From: Lepturacanthus savala
Taxonomy: Eukaryota; Chordata; Actinopteri; Scombriformes; Trichiuridae
Length of the DNA: 64,000 nucleotides
Direction: 5' to 3'
NCBI GenBank assembly: GCA_030544235.1
Contig: CM060462.1
Coordinates: forward strand, 2,467,501 to 2,531,500
Shown: positions 24,440 through 35,783 of the stretch, in pieces
Layout of the letters: every line of letters begins with the position of its first letter
Position numbering within the stretch: position 1 is the stretch's first letter
Made by a program: the position numbers and the translations under genes
Notes under the pieces: generated by a model
The model's database searches: none
Seen by the model: the letters and a program-made list of their open reading frames with translations, nothing else
Told to the model about the DNA's origin: nothing

Positions 24440-25050
24440 CTTCTATCTGTGGCTCTATCATGGTTTCATTCAATTTAAGGTGCTGCACCGCCTTCATTTC
24501 TCTGATGTTAGACCAAACAGATCCGGTATGTGAGAAATGTGTTCTCTTACCGGGTTCTGTGGCTCATTCATTCCATCTCTGCCCCAACCTGCCGACCTAT
24601 TGGCTCTCACTTTTCAACACCCTGTCAGAGGTATTTAATGTAGTAATCCAATCAGATCCCATGATATCAATTTTGAGCATAGTGGGAGAGAACAACGAAG
24701 ATCTGGTAATAATAATGATAATGGAATTCATCACTGTGCAAGCACAAAGGCTGATCCTCGCCTACCAAGCTGGATTCAGTAGTTGAGAGATGTAAGGCAG
24801 TTCCCTAAACTTTAAAAACCGAGACTCACAATATGTGGCTCCACTGAAAACTTTGAGAAGAACTGTAAGCCATTTATAGACTACATCAAAGTTAAGAGTT
24901 AAGGTCTAACTCCTCCACTCTTTTTTTTAAGTTAATGTCTGCTGTCTAACTTGTTTTTCTTGCACCATCCTGTTATGTCAAACTGTTGTTTTTGTGTGTT
25001 AGAAAAAAAAAAACACAATAAAATCACATTATAAAAAGAAAAGGAAAGAA
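24440..25050 (+). mobile_element. L1-type LINE, ORF2 C-terminus and 3' tail
   Basis: Three frames together carry the C-terminal signature of a fish L1 ORF2 protein. First comes QFKVLHRLHFSDVRPNRS (from 24468). After a frameshift there is HSFHLCPNLPTYWLSLF, resembling the conserved HxFWxCPxLxxYWxxIF block. After another, a GST-x-F and PF-x-Y-x block ends at about 24902 (GSTENFEKNCKPFIDYIKV). The 3' tail ends in an A-rich run (gttagaaaaaaaaaaacac, then aataaaatcac) at about 25000-25050. The 118-codon frame at 24430-24786 is part of this relic. It is a 5'-truncated, frameshifted copy and cannot make protein. Confidence 0.75.
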
Positions 25051-25057
25051 ATGTGTA

Positions 25058-25424
25058 TCTCAGTCCCCCACGGCTGTGTACCAAATTTGGTCTTGATTGA
25101 GTGTTGAGTAAAACGTTCCAACACTGCAGACTTTTATGGTCAAAATGCTTTTTTTGTGTTTTGTAGAGCATGCTGCGCTGCAGTTGTGTGTCAAATTTCA
25201 AATCAGTCCTATGGTGTAAGGGTCATGGTCTTTCAAAAATTCCATATTTGAATAGCACCACCATCAGGCCAATTTTTGTGTTATTTAGCTCATATTTAGT
25301 GGTAAGAATATGCACATTATTTCCAGGTATTGTGCAAAGTTTCATTCTTTTAGCTCTTTCTGGCTCACAGCAATTTGACCTGCAGCAGAATAAAATGAAT
25401 AATAATAAACCTGGTGAATGTTAG
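25058..25424 (+). repeat. Dispersed teleost repeat of unknown class
   Basis: Phrases such as gtgtaccaaatttggtcttg, gtgtcaaatttcaaatcagt, gcaatttgacctgcagcag and a terminal aataaaatgaataataataa recall a long, gene-poor repeat frequent in fish. It follows the L1 tail directly. No terminal inverted repeats are evident. The assignment is by impression only. Confidence 0.35.
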
Positions 25425-26310
25425 AAGCCTCAGAAGTCTGAGTAGGTGGAAGCAGTGATGGGCACCACAATGTAACATTCACTGTTGTTGGAAGAGATTT
25501 TAAGCTGATGCTTGCATTTATTTTTTTGCACACACAGTAAACTCTTAGTGAAAACAAATGGGTGAGGAGCTGTCAAGTGTGTCTTTTATGGAGACTATAA
25601 TTGTACGTTTTTGCATCATGATAAATGATAATAGTGTAGAGGTTAGGGTTAGTGCCCAGCAGAGACATTTTCAGCATATAGTTGGTTGCATGCTGTGATC
25701 AGGTGATTTGGGAGCAACACATTACAGTAATATTTATGCTTTTTCAATAAAAAAGGATGGCATTTGAAACTCAGTAATTAAATTACAAGTAGTAACCCCA
25801 GTATCGCTCTGTTACTTTTATAGTTGGGGGTCAGCATGCTCACTGCCTTACTTATTAATGGATGGCTGATAATATTAGCAATCAGCAGACACTTAGGAAA
25901 TGCTACTCACAGTAATTCCACAGCTTTGCTGTAGCTTAGCTGGCTTACTAACTTCACCCACAGGTGTCCCTGTATTCAGGACTGATCTGATGCAAGTTTG
26001 GGCCTGCTAGCCGGCCCAGATTGGCCAGGTCTTTTTGATAAGATTTTTATATGGATGTATTATAGAACTTGATGACCAGACTGAAAAATGGCCTCCGGAA
26101 GTTGAAAAACATCCTGACTTCCAGGTTTACTTGTGTGTTATGCTACCCATAGAGACTGCGCAGTAGAGTCAGCCCCCATGATGCTCTGGGGCCTTCCATC
26201 ATGCCCCGGGGAATGAGAATGTGCGAATCATGAACAAAAAACTCACTTTTGAGTTGTTTAATTTACTTTGCCGACCACTTAAATAAAATAAAATGAATTA
26301 AAACCACACA

Positions 26311-26622
26311 GGGGTTAGCACTGTTGCTTCACAGCAAGAAGGTCCAAGGTCCACAGGTTCAAGACCTCCTTGGTCCTGGGTCTGGGACCTTTCTGTGTGG
26401 AGTTTGCATGTTCTCCCCGTGTCTGCGTGGGTTTTCACCGGGTACTCCGGCTTCCTCCCACAGTCCAAAAACATGCTGAGGTTAATTGGAGACTCTAAAT
26501 TGCCTGTAGGTGTGAGTGATTGGTGTGTGTACCCCATAATAAGCATGCGACCATTTGGGGTGTATCCCTGCCTCTCGCCTGTAATGTGCTGGGATTGGCT
26601 CCAACAAACCCCTAATGAGGAA
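26311..26622 (+). mobile_element. V-SINE, 5'- and 3'-trimmed
   Basis: Plus-strand copy beginning within the tRNA-like head (ggggttagcactgttgcttc) and running through acctttctgtgtggagtttg, catgttctccccgtgtctgc and ttaattggagactctaaatt to the tail (ggctccaacaaacccctaat). The first bases of the head and the last bases of the tail are missing. The two long frames across it (124 codons plus at 26395-26769; 129 and 123 codons minus) are repeat translations, not genes. Confidence 0.85.
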
Positions 26623-28503
26623 TTTTTTGTTGCAGTACAACACGTGGCCATTGCGAAAAATTGGCATGTTGCTGAGAGGCGTACCATATCCAGGTTTTAT
26701 AATAAATCCATGGTCCTTTATGGGACAGTCCCTGTTTACTCTTTGAATCACAGCCCCCCTTTTACATAGCTGGCATGATGTCAACCAATTTATTTGTGTA
26801 AAAGTTGTTTGTTGTGGTCTTTTGTTTGAGAAAAACAAGAGTGTGAGGAACATTAACAGACAAGGAGAGATCAGTTTAATTGACTTCAGCTCATTAATCC
26901 ATGTTAAAGGAAATTTACTTTACAAATAAATACATTGATAAATATATCTAGTCTTTCTATTCCAAATAAAAGTCTACGCCTACTTGGATCTGCAGCAAAT
27001 AAGTTTAAGAAAGGCTGGTTAATACCGAATGGTTTTTGGTCTCTTTGAAATATGGTTACTATATCTCCCACAGCTTAGCAAGTAGATGTTGTAAAAACTG
27101 CTGTGAAACTTTGAAAGGAGTAGATCTATGGCTAATGAAAATTTAAAGTTCAACCATTGTGGGCCAGTGCAGCTCACCCCAGCCTGGCGAAGAGAGCGTC
27201 CCTCATTTGGATAGATGGCGTCCCTAGCTGAGGTCGGCACATCTAAAGTGACGTGTGAAATCCTTCTAAACTGTTTTATGCCTGCGTGTGTCTGTGTGTG
27301 TGTATGGATGATTTTGAGCTGTTAGCTCAATCAAAGCTGACAGTTAAATAATATAAGTAATATGTAATATATCACATTACCTTTGCTGCTGTGTAAAGTA
27401 ATGTAATTATATATATTACCAGTTTCCAAGTAATGTGGCCAACACTATTTGGAATACTACTGATAAGTGTTAGCTCTTTGCCCATTGATTTAAATAGTTT
27501 TCAGTTAATCAAGAGCAGCAATTAAAGCAATAAAGTTCTTTTTCTTTATTAGTAAGTGGGAGCATTATACTGCTGGGCTGTACACTGCAGTTTGCTCCTC
27601 AGCCAGGTCTCCCCGCGGCGATGTTGGCTCTCCTTTATGAATAGCTTAACAGCCACTGTAGATCACAGCGAAACCAATTACTGAGGTGAGTCAAAGAGAG
27701 CTGAGATTGAGCTCACATGGATTCAGATTCATGAGACCTCAAGGTTGTAGCTGGTTATATCACTTACAGCCTCTGAACATATCAGAGGCGTTTCTCATAA
27801 TCCCGATTAAACAGGGATCCGAAGTTATGCGAAGATCCTTTGATCGCCGCTGGTGGTGGTGTTGTTTTTCACCACAGCAACCTCAGATGATTGTGATTAG
27901 AGTTTTAGGAACATACACCAATTCAATCCCTGACAGTCTAGTAATGGTGGCCATGAAATATTCAAAAGTCCAATCTTAAAGATCGACAACTTCATTTCTC
28001 TTATTATTTCCATAACATCAGCTATAGCTCGTTCATTGTTCACAGTTGGATTTTGTCAGCTTCCAAGCTCAAACTGAGTGTCAGAGATATCTGGGGACTC
28101 ATTCATCAAGACTTGCTTAAGATGTGCATAAGTTGTTTCCTAAGAAGAAAGTGACTGCACGCACACCTGCAGGCAATGTCACCAATCACTGTCCCCAATC
28201 AGACTGTGATGAAGATTGATGCAATGAGATCAATCGACCTTACGCTGTGTCATGGCAACCAAGGACACTATAAATAACATGATGGTAATATAATACAAGA
28301 TTATTATAGAAATCAATATCACAGGTATTATAGGTTATATAAGAGACTGAAATTGAGGTGATGTAGAAATAATGCAGGTGTTATTTAATGCTGTAACACT
28401 GTATGCATGTGTCATATGGTTTGATATATGCAAGTGCCATTTATCTTTATATTCTTTTTATTTTTATCGGATTGCCTGCATTATGGATGGGTAGAGTGTT
28501 AAC
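26623..28503. other. Unannotated sequence
   Basis: No gene is recognised. About 27330-27440 is an AT-rich stretch with repeated 'taatgtaat' words, probably an old DNA-transposon relic. About 27590-27790 is more balanced in composition and may be conserved non-coding DNA. Confidence 0.4.
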
Positions 28504-28578
28504 GGGGTAATTGATAATGGTCTAATTGATAATGGGACAATTGATAGCAGGGTAATTGTTAATGGGGTAATTAATAAT
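28504..28578. repeat. 15-bp minisatellite, five units
   Basis: Five tandem units of 15 bases with consensus GGGGTAATTGATAAT: 28504-28518, 28519-28533, 28534-28548, 28549-28563 and 28564-28578. They differ from one another at one to five positions. Each holds a TAATTG or close variant. Because the unit is a multiple of three it gives a spurious five-residue repeat (PLTIT/PLSIR-like) in the minus frame at 28464-28649. Confidence 0.93.
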
Positions 28579-28702
28579 TTATGCAGCAGTTGTGCAATCT
28601 GCAAACCTCTCCCAAGCACCAATTTCCTCCTGTCTTCCGGAACATGCATTAGTAAGAGTTAGGATGTGCACAGCGAATTACTATTTAGTTTATTTATAAC
28701 TG

Positions 28703-28726
28703 GTGTGTGTGTGTGTGTGTGTGTGT
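28703..28726. repeat. (GT)12 microsatellite
   Basis: An uninterrupted run of 12 GT units, followed by a T-rich run. Confidence 0.97.
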
Positions 28727-30316
28727 TTTTGTTTTTTAAATCAGTACTTTTGTCTAGAATACATTTGCAAAACAGGATTGGATGGAGTAGACAGTCACTG
28801 GACAAATAAATGACATTACACAAATTCTTTGTTAATACTAATACAATATTTTTCATCAATAAAAAAATAAAGGTTATATATAGCGCTAACCTGCAGCAGC
28901 ATTTTTGTAACAGTGTAAAGCTCCGTATCAAGACTCCTCCTCATGTTGCTTCCCAGCAATATCACAATCCAAAGCTTCATTATCCTGTGTCTTCCTGCAG
29001 CAACATTACAGAAAGCGTTGTAACATCACTCAAAAACACACACTAAGACATTTGCCTGTTTAGCTGCTTCTTAATTCCTCATGCTAACCCAGGTCTTAGT
29101 CCAAGTGGCATTCACAGACCCTCAGGAAATCCCAGCACCATCACCTAACAGAACATGTATTTACAAACACATATAACAGTAACATGCTCAGGTCATTACA
29201 CTCTAGGAAAAAAATGAAGAGATTTCTCATAAGTCTGGTTTTAGTTGACTTACAAACACGATTTTAAAACTGATATGTAGATTGTCATCCAAACTGTATT
29301 TGCATATCTCTCCTTATCTCAATATATGCTCATGTCTTACCCAATGTACTTTTTTCTACTATTTCTATTATATACCACTGCTTTGCAAAACTTTTTTGCT
29401 GCATTTTGAAAACACGAGGATAGATGATGCAAGTTGAGGATATGTCTGTGGTTGCTTTTTTCATTATATTATTCATTGACAGACATTCATTGCAAAGTCT
29501 GACATGCCTCAAAAATGTCATCTTACTATATTCAAAGATTTGGACGAGGATTTCATTTCGAGACGTATCTGTGACCTCCAATGAACCTGTAAGATGGCTA
29601 TTTTCTCACAGAGGTGGACTGGTGTGATTATGGGCTTGCTCCTCATATGTTGTTGCCATCTTCCCCTGAACATAGGGATCAAAACTCTGTGATGGCAGAG
29701 GCTTTCATGACTACCAGAGATGCATTGTTTCTTTTGATCAATACATGTGTCTTTCCTATACTGATCACTCAAATCCCACCACTTCTTTTTCACATCAGCC
29801 ACAGCTAGGCTGTGCAGCAAAAGGAAATACAGCACAAGAAATAAATGGATTTTCATACAGGTTTTTAAAGCTATTGTTGCATGAGTTTTGTTCTAACTAA
29901 AACAAGGGCAAACCATTGTATGTTGAGTGCTTTGAATCCCTGGCTGTAGTAGTTTGGTTGGACATGCTATTTAACACAGTTGGCAGCATTTACAGTTGGG
30001 AACCTGGCAAGAGTTCACGTACAGTATTTCTGGCTGGACTAGCAACTGCTGGTGAGTATCATTAAATGATTTGTGTTCATATCCAGGTGAAAGCCAATAT
30101 ATCTGTAACTAGAAGCAACACAAGCTATATATTTAACCATGTAAGCCAAGGGATTAATGGAAAGTCATAATGCAAAACAGCAAATGGCCGTCTATGAATG
30201 ACCGACTTCACTTTCAATAACCTTGCGTTTTATGAAGAGTTTCAAATGCATCCATTCCACTAGGAATAAAACCAGCATCTCATGAAAATTACTTTTACCT
30301 TGAGATGTATGGTTAT
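28727..30316. other. Unannotated AT-rich sequence
   Basis: Apart from the doubtful signal-peptide-like frame on the minus strand at 29518-29856, nothing is recognised here. Confidence 0.4.
29518..29856 (-). CDS. Doubtful 112-codon frame with signal-peptide-like start
   Basis: The minus-strand frame begins MKIHLFLVLYFLLLHSLAVA, which has the make-up of a secretory signal: a lysine near the start, a strongly hydrophobic core and an A-V-A site before D21. The following 90 residues contain four cysteines but no domain I recognise. It opens with an ATG about 10 bases after a stretch without a visible promoter. In a window with many random frames one such hydrophobic start is not surprising. It could be a first exon of a small secreted protein, or chance; I favour chance. 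Confidence 0.12.
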   Translation of the reverse strand: MKIHLFLVLYFLLLHSLAVADVKKKWWDLSDQYRKDTCIDQKKQCISGSHESLCHHRVLIPMFRGRWQQHMRSKPIITPVHLCEKIAILQVHWRSQIRLEMKSSSKSLNIVR

Positions 30317-30577
30317 GTAAATACTAGAGGTTGGACATGGATGCATCATTGATTTTTTTTCTTTATATAAATTAGACTCTGCATTTATGTGGTTAAAACC
30401 CTGCGATTATTTGGTATTTTAAGGTAAATCAACATTTGAAACACATGATAAATGTTGCTTTTGGGGCACAATTGTTATGTGATTAATTTTCATTAATTTA
30501 ATCATCAATTAATTAATTAATCCAAAACCTGTAATTAATTTTATTTGTTTTAATCAAGTCCCACCCCTAGTAAACAC
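30317..30577. mobile_element. hAT-type MITE with near-perfect 8-bp target duplication
   Basis: The element proper is 30325-30569 (245 bp). It starts TAGAGGTTGGACATGGAT and ends in gtcccacccctа-type sequence whose complement is TAGGGGTGGGACTTGATT, 13 of 18 matching bases. The flanks are GTAAATAC (30317-30324) and GTAAACAC (30570-30577), agreeing at 7 of 8. This combination of TAGGG-type ends with an 8-bp duplication fits hAT. The inside is AT-rich with an attaattaattaatt run and has no coding capacity. Divergence of ends and duplication suggests an older insertion than the one at 8.8 kb. Confidence 0.65.
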
Positions 30578-32045
30578 CTCCTATGGCAAATCATTACTTT
30601 TTATTAATCTAAAGACATCGTCTAAGTACATTTTAACCATTTTAGGTACTTTTCCACCTGTAGTTTGTGTGTGTGTGTGTTTTTTTTGTCTCATGGCTTT
30701 GTTGACTCTCCTCGTTGAATGTAATTTCATAACGGTGAATGCAGGTTTTAAAAAGTGAATCAATCCACAGGGAAAGAGGAGAGGAATGTGGTAATAGCAA
30801 TGGATTAAGAGGGATTCAGAAGAGATTTGACTTGATATCGAGTTGCATTGCCGATGCTGCAAAGCAATTTTTGACAGGTGCTCTAGAGGAATACGGTGAC
30901 GGGAGTGAAAATACATTGATATTGAATTTTCATGAGGACCTTCAGCGCAGTGCAATTACTACAGTAAGCCTGTTTTTCAGTATAGTGCAATTGCGATGGG
31001 AATAGTTTCACTCAGTGCTTAAAAAGGCTCAACTGGAGTGCTCCGCTGACCCTGTAATGAACTAATGAGGCAATAACTGCCTAATCTTTGTAGAATTTTA
31101 ATTTAATGAAATTTAATTTGGCAGACAAAGGACATGGAAGATGACTTTGAGTAAATTTAATTAATTTTGCAATTTTGGGAAAGTCTTTATATTCACTTTT
31201 GACCTTGAATAATAATCCGCCAGAAACTAAGTTGAATTTTCATGCTATCCCAAAAATGTAATAATGCTGTATGCAAACAATTAAGTCTGAGTAAATAAAA
31301 CAAATAACTTGTGAGACAGGAACTGCTTTATTGATCTATTGTCATTATTAACAGTAGAAGTGTGTGCATGTACCCAAAAAGGACAGAACATTCACTTTAT
31401 TTGTCTCTGTGATAGTTCCAACAACTGTGTGGAACCACTTCTTTTATTTGAACCCATTGCTATTACCATTTTCTTGGAGAATCAAACTCACAAACTGCCA
31501 CATATAATTAAGCTTTGAAAGCTGGATAATTATTCAGTCCTGGAGGAGTTTTAGATTTAGTATCCGTAATGATTTAGTGATTCCAGAAATGTAGTCACAG
31601 TAATAAATGCAGCAATTAAATGAATGCTGATGTCCTCATGCCGTAAGAATTCATGTATTTGCCTGCAAAAAATGTTGCGAATATGATATTGTTGGCGTTT
31701 TGCTGCAGCCACAGCCTAAGGAAAATTTATCATTAATTTATCTGGAAAATGATGGACAGAAATGGAATATTTGTGTTTCCCATTCAATATGTATAGGGAT
31801 TCCCTTGGGCGAAAGTCTAGTCTTGTGGTGTAGGTACTCTATATGCATGCTGCAGTGATGTTCACATTAAATTAGCATCACTTCCAGTGCATATATTTCC
31901 TGTTGCAGAATTAGCTGTCCTTCTCAGCAGACATTCTCTTAGGTGAGCTGCTTAAATTGGTTTGGTATCTCCCTCACTGGTCAACCGACCTGCTGTATTA
32001 ATAAAAGAAGTGACAGGCAACAGTTTCAATAAAAAAAGAACATTA

Positions 32046-32047
<2 letters not shown>
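30578..32047. other. Unannotated sequence, possibly conserved non-coding DNA
   Basis: No gene is recognised; frames at 30581-30955 (minus) and 30739-31005 (plus) overlap and have no domain. A short GT run lies at 30665-30680. The part about 30700-31280 is free of recognisable repeats, with phrases such as gaactaatgaggcaataact and aatttaattaattttgcaat of the kind seen in conserved developmental enhancers, but this is only an impression. Confidence 0.35.

Positions 32048-32095
<48 letters not shown>
32048..32095. repeat. (TG)24 microsatellite
   Basis: An uninterrupted run of 24 TG units. The plus frame at 32053-32289 starting with alternating C and V residues is an artefact of it. Confidence 0.97.
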
Positions 32096-32096
<1 letters not shown>

Positions 32097-33029
32097 ACAG
32101 AGATATAGAGAAACTATGCGTTTCCCTTCTAGTGGGACCTCATTTCTGAAAAGATATATGACTATATATATGTATCATATCAAGTCAATGCTGAAAGACA
32201 AATCATTTCGTGATCCTGTTCCTATTGTGCCATTCATTACACATATGACGTTTATCAAACACCTGAAATTCAACTATGTGATGTCATAACTTTCTCTCTC
32301 CACAAGCTAATCCAGAGCTGCAGATGCGAACATTAACCCAGAGTCAGTGAACCTCACACCTGAAGTACCCACTATAACTATTTACATGCTTGGGAACTTT
32401 CTGTAGTGATAGAAACGTCAGACAGGATTAAAAATAAATAAATAAATATTTGTCTCTTGCTGTTGGCTACGTTTTTCCCCCAGAAATAAGCTCCCATGGG
32501 CTCATCTAGAAGGTTCTCTGTACGAAGGCTCTCTATACGCTAAACATTATACAGGAAATATTCTTAGGGTGTCTCATTTTAAGCCAAAAAAATCACTCTA
32601 CTTTAAAAAAAAGGTCTCAAGAGGCTGCTCCCAAGAGGCACTTCTCCCTATGAAGCTGTTTATATCACTGGCTTGAAGCTCGCAGCTACAACAAGTTGAT
32701 TCCTGGAAGTAGTTTTACGAATGGGGCCACTGTAAGCAGGTTTTTACTGATGCTGTCTCTTTAAGTTTCTCTTGCAGGCGCTGTGTTGGTGCTAAAATCA
32801 ACTTTCAAATCAGTCTTAGAGTACAGAGATAACTGTTAAGGTGCCGGACCACACCCACTGGCACAAGTTTAAGCACAGCTGCATTTGCTATTTACAGAAT
32901 TAGGTGCTGCATGTGAAATTAGAGCATATAGTTTCTCAAATATAACTTTGATGAACTGAAAGATTAATGTTTTATTGTTAAATATAACACTGTACTCATG
33001 GAAACACATTATCATCAGTGTGTGTCACA
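32096..33029. other. Unannotated sequence
   Basis: An AAAT-type run lies at 32430-32447. The rest has no recognised gene or bordered repeat, though 32460-32900 has the mixed look of an old dispersed repeat. Confidence 0.4.
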
Positions 33030-33275
33030 TGCTGCCTTCTTGTCAAGCCGCTCAATGTCTGATACTAACACACCGGGTGTTTTCTGGATGCGATGGGCAA
33101 CTCCTCATCATTACATGCATTTTTTCAACCGTAGAAATCATGTGACAATGCTGTGCTTAAAGTCTGGTTGGGGTTTGGCACAAAAAACACTTCATGGCTT
33201 GGGTTAAAATGATCATAAAATGCTTGACGAGACAATAAAAATGCTGTGTTGCTGGTCGGAAACACTGCTCTCCTG
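33030..33275. repeat. Dispersed repeat, copy 2 of 2
   Basis: Shares the block order of the copy at 7150-7330: tacatgcattttttcaaccg, agaaatcatgtgacaatgct, ggtttggcacaaaaaacact and tcatggcttgggttaaaatg. The two copies are diverged and no borders are visible. Confidence 0.45.
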
Positions 33276-33551
33276 CTGCTTATGTAACTTGTCATGGGAA
33301 TGGTCTGTGTTTGTATGAAATGAAAGACAAAAAGAGAAGCTGTTCACTAACTAGGCTGTAGGATATGATTGGCAGGTCATAGAAACATTGTTGACACAAG
33401 GAATCGATGGCACAGCTTTTCTGATCACATGGAAAGTTACATCAGAGAAATCTGTTGAAAATTGTGGATTTTATCGCTGTTTGAATGGTCTGTTGTGAAA
33501 CGTGTACACCATCATATGCCATTAAAGGTTTTTTTACGTGTTTTTTTTTTT

Positions 33552-33920
33552 GGTAACCCTTCATTTATGGGTCCTTAATTACATACAAAGTCCAAAGTTG
33601 TTTATCATAAACTATTATATAAACTAATTTGTGGTTTTTATGTATTCATATGAGCGTTCATACAAATTTCACATGTAGTTCATATGCAGTTTATATATAG
33701 TTTATAAATGAGTTTATAATAGTTCATATGTATTTAGTGACCAGACCTAAAAAGTAAAGTATTTCTCTGTCTACAAATAATTCATATATCTATAGAACTT
33801 GGTTGATTTTTATTATTTATATGAACTAGATATGGATTATATACAGTTAGATATGAACTGTAGAAGGATAATTGCTTCAGTTTACAGGTCTGGTCACATA
33901 TAAATACATATGAACTACAT
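33552..33920. repeat. Inverted-repeat-rich DNA element relic
   Basis: Starts GGTAACCCTTCATTTATGGG, a type of end seen in fish non-autonomous DNA transposons (GGTAACACTTTA...). Inside, gttcatatgtatttagtgac then cagacct (about 33723-33750) is mirrored by ggtctggtcacatataaata then catatgaac (about 33882-33910). Many 'catatgaac/gttcatatg' words repeat between them. No matching right terminus is present, so the element is truncated or rearranged. Confidence 0.45.
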
Positions 33921-34020
33921 ATGAACAGCCTTCTGTCCACAGGTCCACAAGTCAGCTGCATTAATTATGAGACCCTCAGCAGGTGTTAGGCCTAATATAG
34001 ATTAAAGATTAACTATATTT

Positions 34021-34470
34021 TTATTCATACTGCATGAGAGCAACATGCATATTTACATCAGAAAACTGTGCAGCGTAATGTACCTGTTTGAGCTGGTCCA
34101 CAACAACTGCTTTTAATTTCTTGTACTCTCCTTCCACATGTCCAGCGACAGTAAGTCCTCCCTCTGCCAGAATGCTGCCTCTATATCTGGATCCAATATC
34201 CAGCAGCTCCTGTACAACAGTCATAAACCCTTGTCCCTCTATCATAGGAAAAGGTCTCAAGTATTGACTGCGCATGCAAGCAATTGTGATTGTGACACGG
34301 GTCTTGACACCAACAGACAATTTACATTTAACGAATGAAGTCATTTTTGCCTGGTTCTCACTGAGCTTTGCTTTACGTGTCTCTTGAGACGACTTGTCCC
34401 TGATTCACTGGGCAAGTTACACACTGCATACAAGGTGTTGGCACAGTCACGTTCCACTCTCATAAACTTT
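34021..34470 (-). pseudogene. hAT transposase N-terminal relic
   Basis: The minus-strand frame 34021-34344 carries QYLRPFPMIEGQGFMTVVQE then LLDIGSRY, which matches the conserved 'xLRPFxxVEGxGFxxLxxxLLxIGxxY' segment of hAT/ZBED-type transposases. Just upstream, in another frame at about 34340-34450, CANTLYAVCNLPSESGTSRL then KRHVK resembles a BED zinc finger (C...C...GTSxLxRHxK). The two parts are separated by a stop and frameshift, and the catalytic and insertion domains are missing. It is a dead fragment of a DNA transposon rather than a domesticated gene. Confidence 0.7.
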
Positions 34471-35783
34471 TGCAATATTTATGCTTACCTATAAGTTCTG
34501 TAAGTCTCACCGATGGATCATTATTCCTGGAGCTCACGTTTCACGGCTTCATCTCCTCCTACATCATTTTAGTCGTATCAAAACTTCAAATAAAATACAG
34601 ATGAAATTATATTTATAAATGTTACCTGCTGTAGCCCTTATGATACAATATATATGATACAATGACCACAACGAAGATATTATTTATATGCCAAATCAAA
34701 GAGAAATATTGGTAGATTGGGTGTTTCAATGCCGAATTGAATTGATTGATTGAGATCAAAGCCGATCAGCAAAGAAAAAGCTTTTTTTTTTATTTCAGAG
34801 CGTGGTACCATCTTCCAGTGACCTCTCATTCTAAATAATGTACAGTACCTTAAATCAATGGATTTAATTAAACGTGCATCCAGAGCCATCGTTGGCAATC
34901 TGCCCCAAACATTCATATATGGCCATGTCCCACCAATTTACTGAAATCTGCCTCCTATGGAGCATTCCTTACCCCCCTGCCCCTCACTCTGGACTTCTGG
35001 TGCATTATCTCATCATGTCGTCAATCTCTGGCTGTCACTGTGATGGGAAATTGGCTGCACTTCATAGTTAAACGATAATTTGCCCACTAAGACCAGCAAG
35101 GATCTGCATTATTGAGTTTAGCTGATTTCATTACAGTTTATGGTCACCATATACCATGAAGTGAAGGTTATAAAAGCGGTTGGGGTGGAATCGCTCAGTC
35201 ATGGTCCACTTGGTGGTCCAAAAACTACACCTTTCCAGAATGGAATCTAATATTTCATATCCTGATGCTATTAATGCTCCTCCCTGCTGCAGATACAGGA
35301 GAGGCCTGAAGGCTTTCTTCAGAAGCAATGATTTTCTACATAAACAGCTTCTCAAAATCTGTATCCTATTACAGGAGGATTTGACAGTCTATCGACTAAT
35401 ATCTCCAATAGTAGCTGGTCCATTCCATGGAGTCAGATGGCAGTAACTACAACAGTGTTGCTTGTGGTTGTTTATTGGCCATAAATGTAGACCCAATAAG
35501 TCTTGGAAGAGAAAAGATTTTCACTAAGAGCATTAACATATGTGTCTGTGTCTGTAAAATCCAAGTAAATCAGCTGAAGCCATATGCTATGCAGAAAAAA
35601 CCCAACAAAAACAGCTGGTAGCAAAGCTGTTCAATCATTTTTCATTCAGTTCACCTCATTCCTGATTCAGGTAAAATATGAAGGATAAGAAAATAGATCT
35701 TATCAAATAAAATGCTATGGCAAGGCAATTTATTCATATACTTTCCTGTAAATTATTTAGCAGTACACTCAATGTGCTTTACG
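34471..35783. other. Unannotated sequence
   Basis: Overlapping frames on both strands (34680-34916 and 35131-35355 minus; 35180-35446 plus) show no domain I recognise. No bordered repeat is seen. Confidence 0.4.

Noticed and set aside
26298..26853. Frames of 123-129 codons on both strands
   Set aside because: They are translations of the V-SINE at 26311-26622 and its flank, and the same peptide phrases recur at the other V-SINE copies.
28090..28270. Possible PIF/Harbinger-like end (ggggactcattcatcaag)
   Set aside because: No matching opposite end and no target duplication could be found.
32053..32289. Frame beginning with alternating Cys and Val
   Set aside because: It is the translation of the (TG)24 microsatellite.
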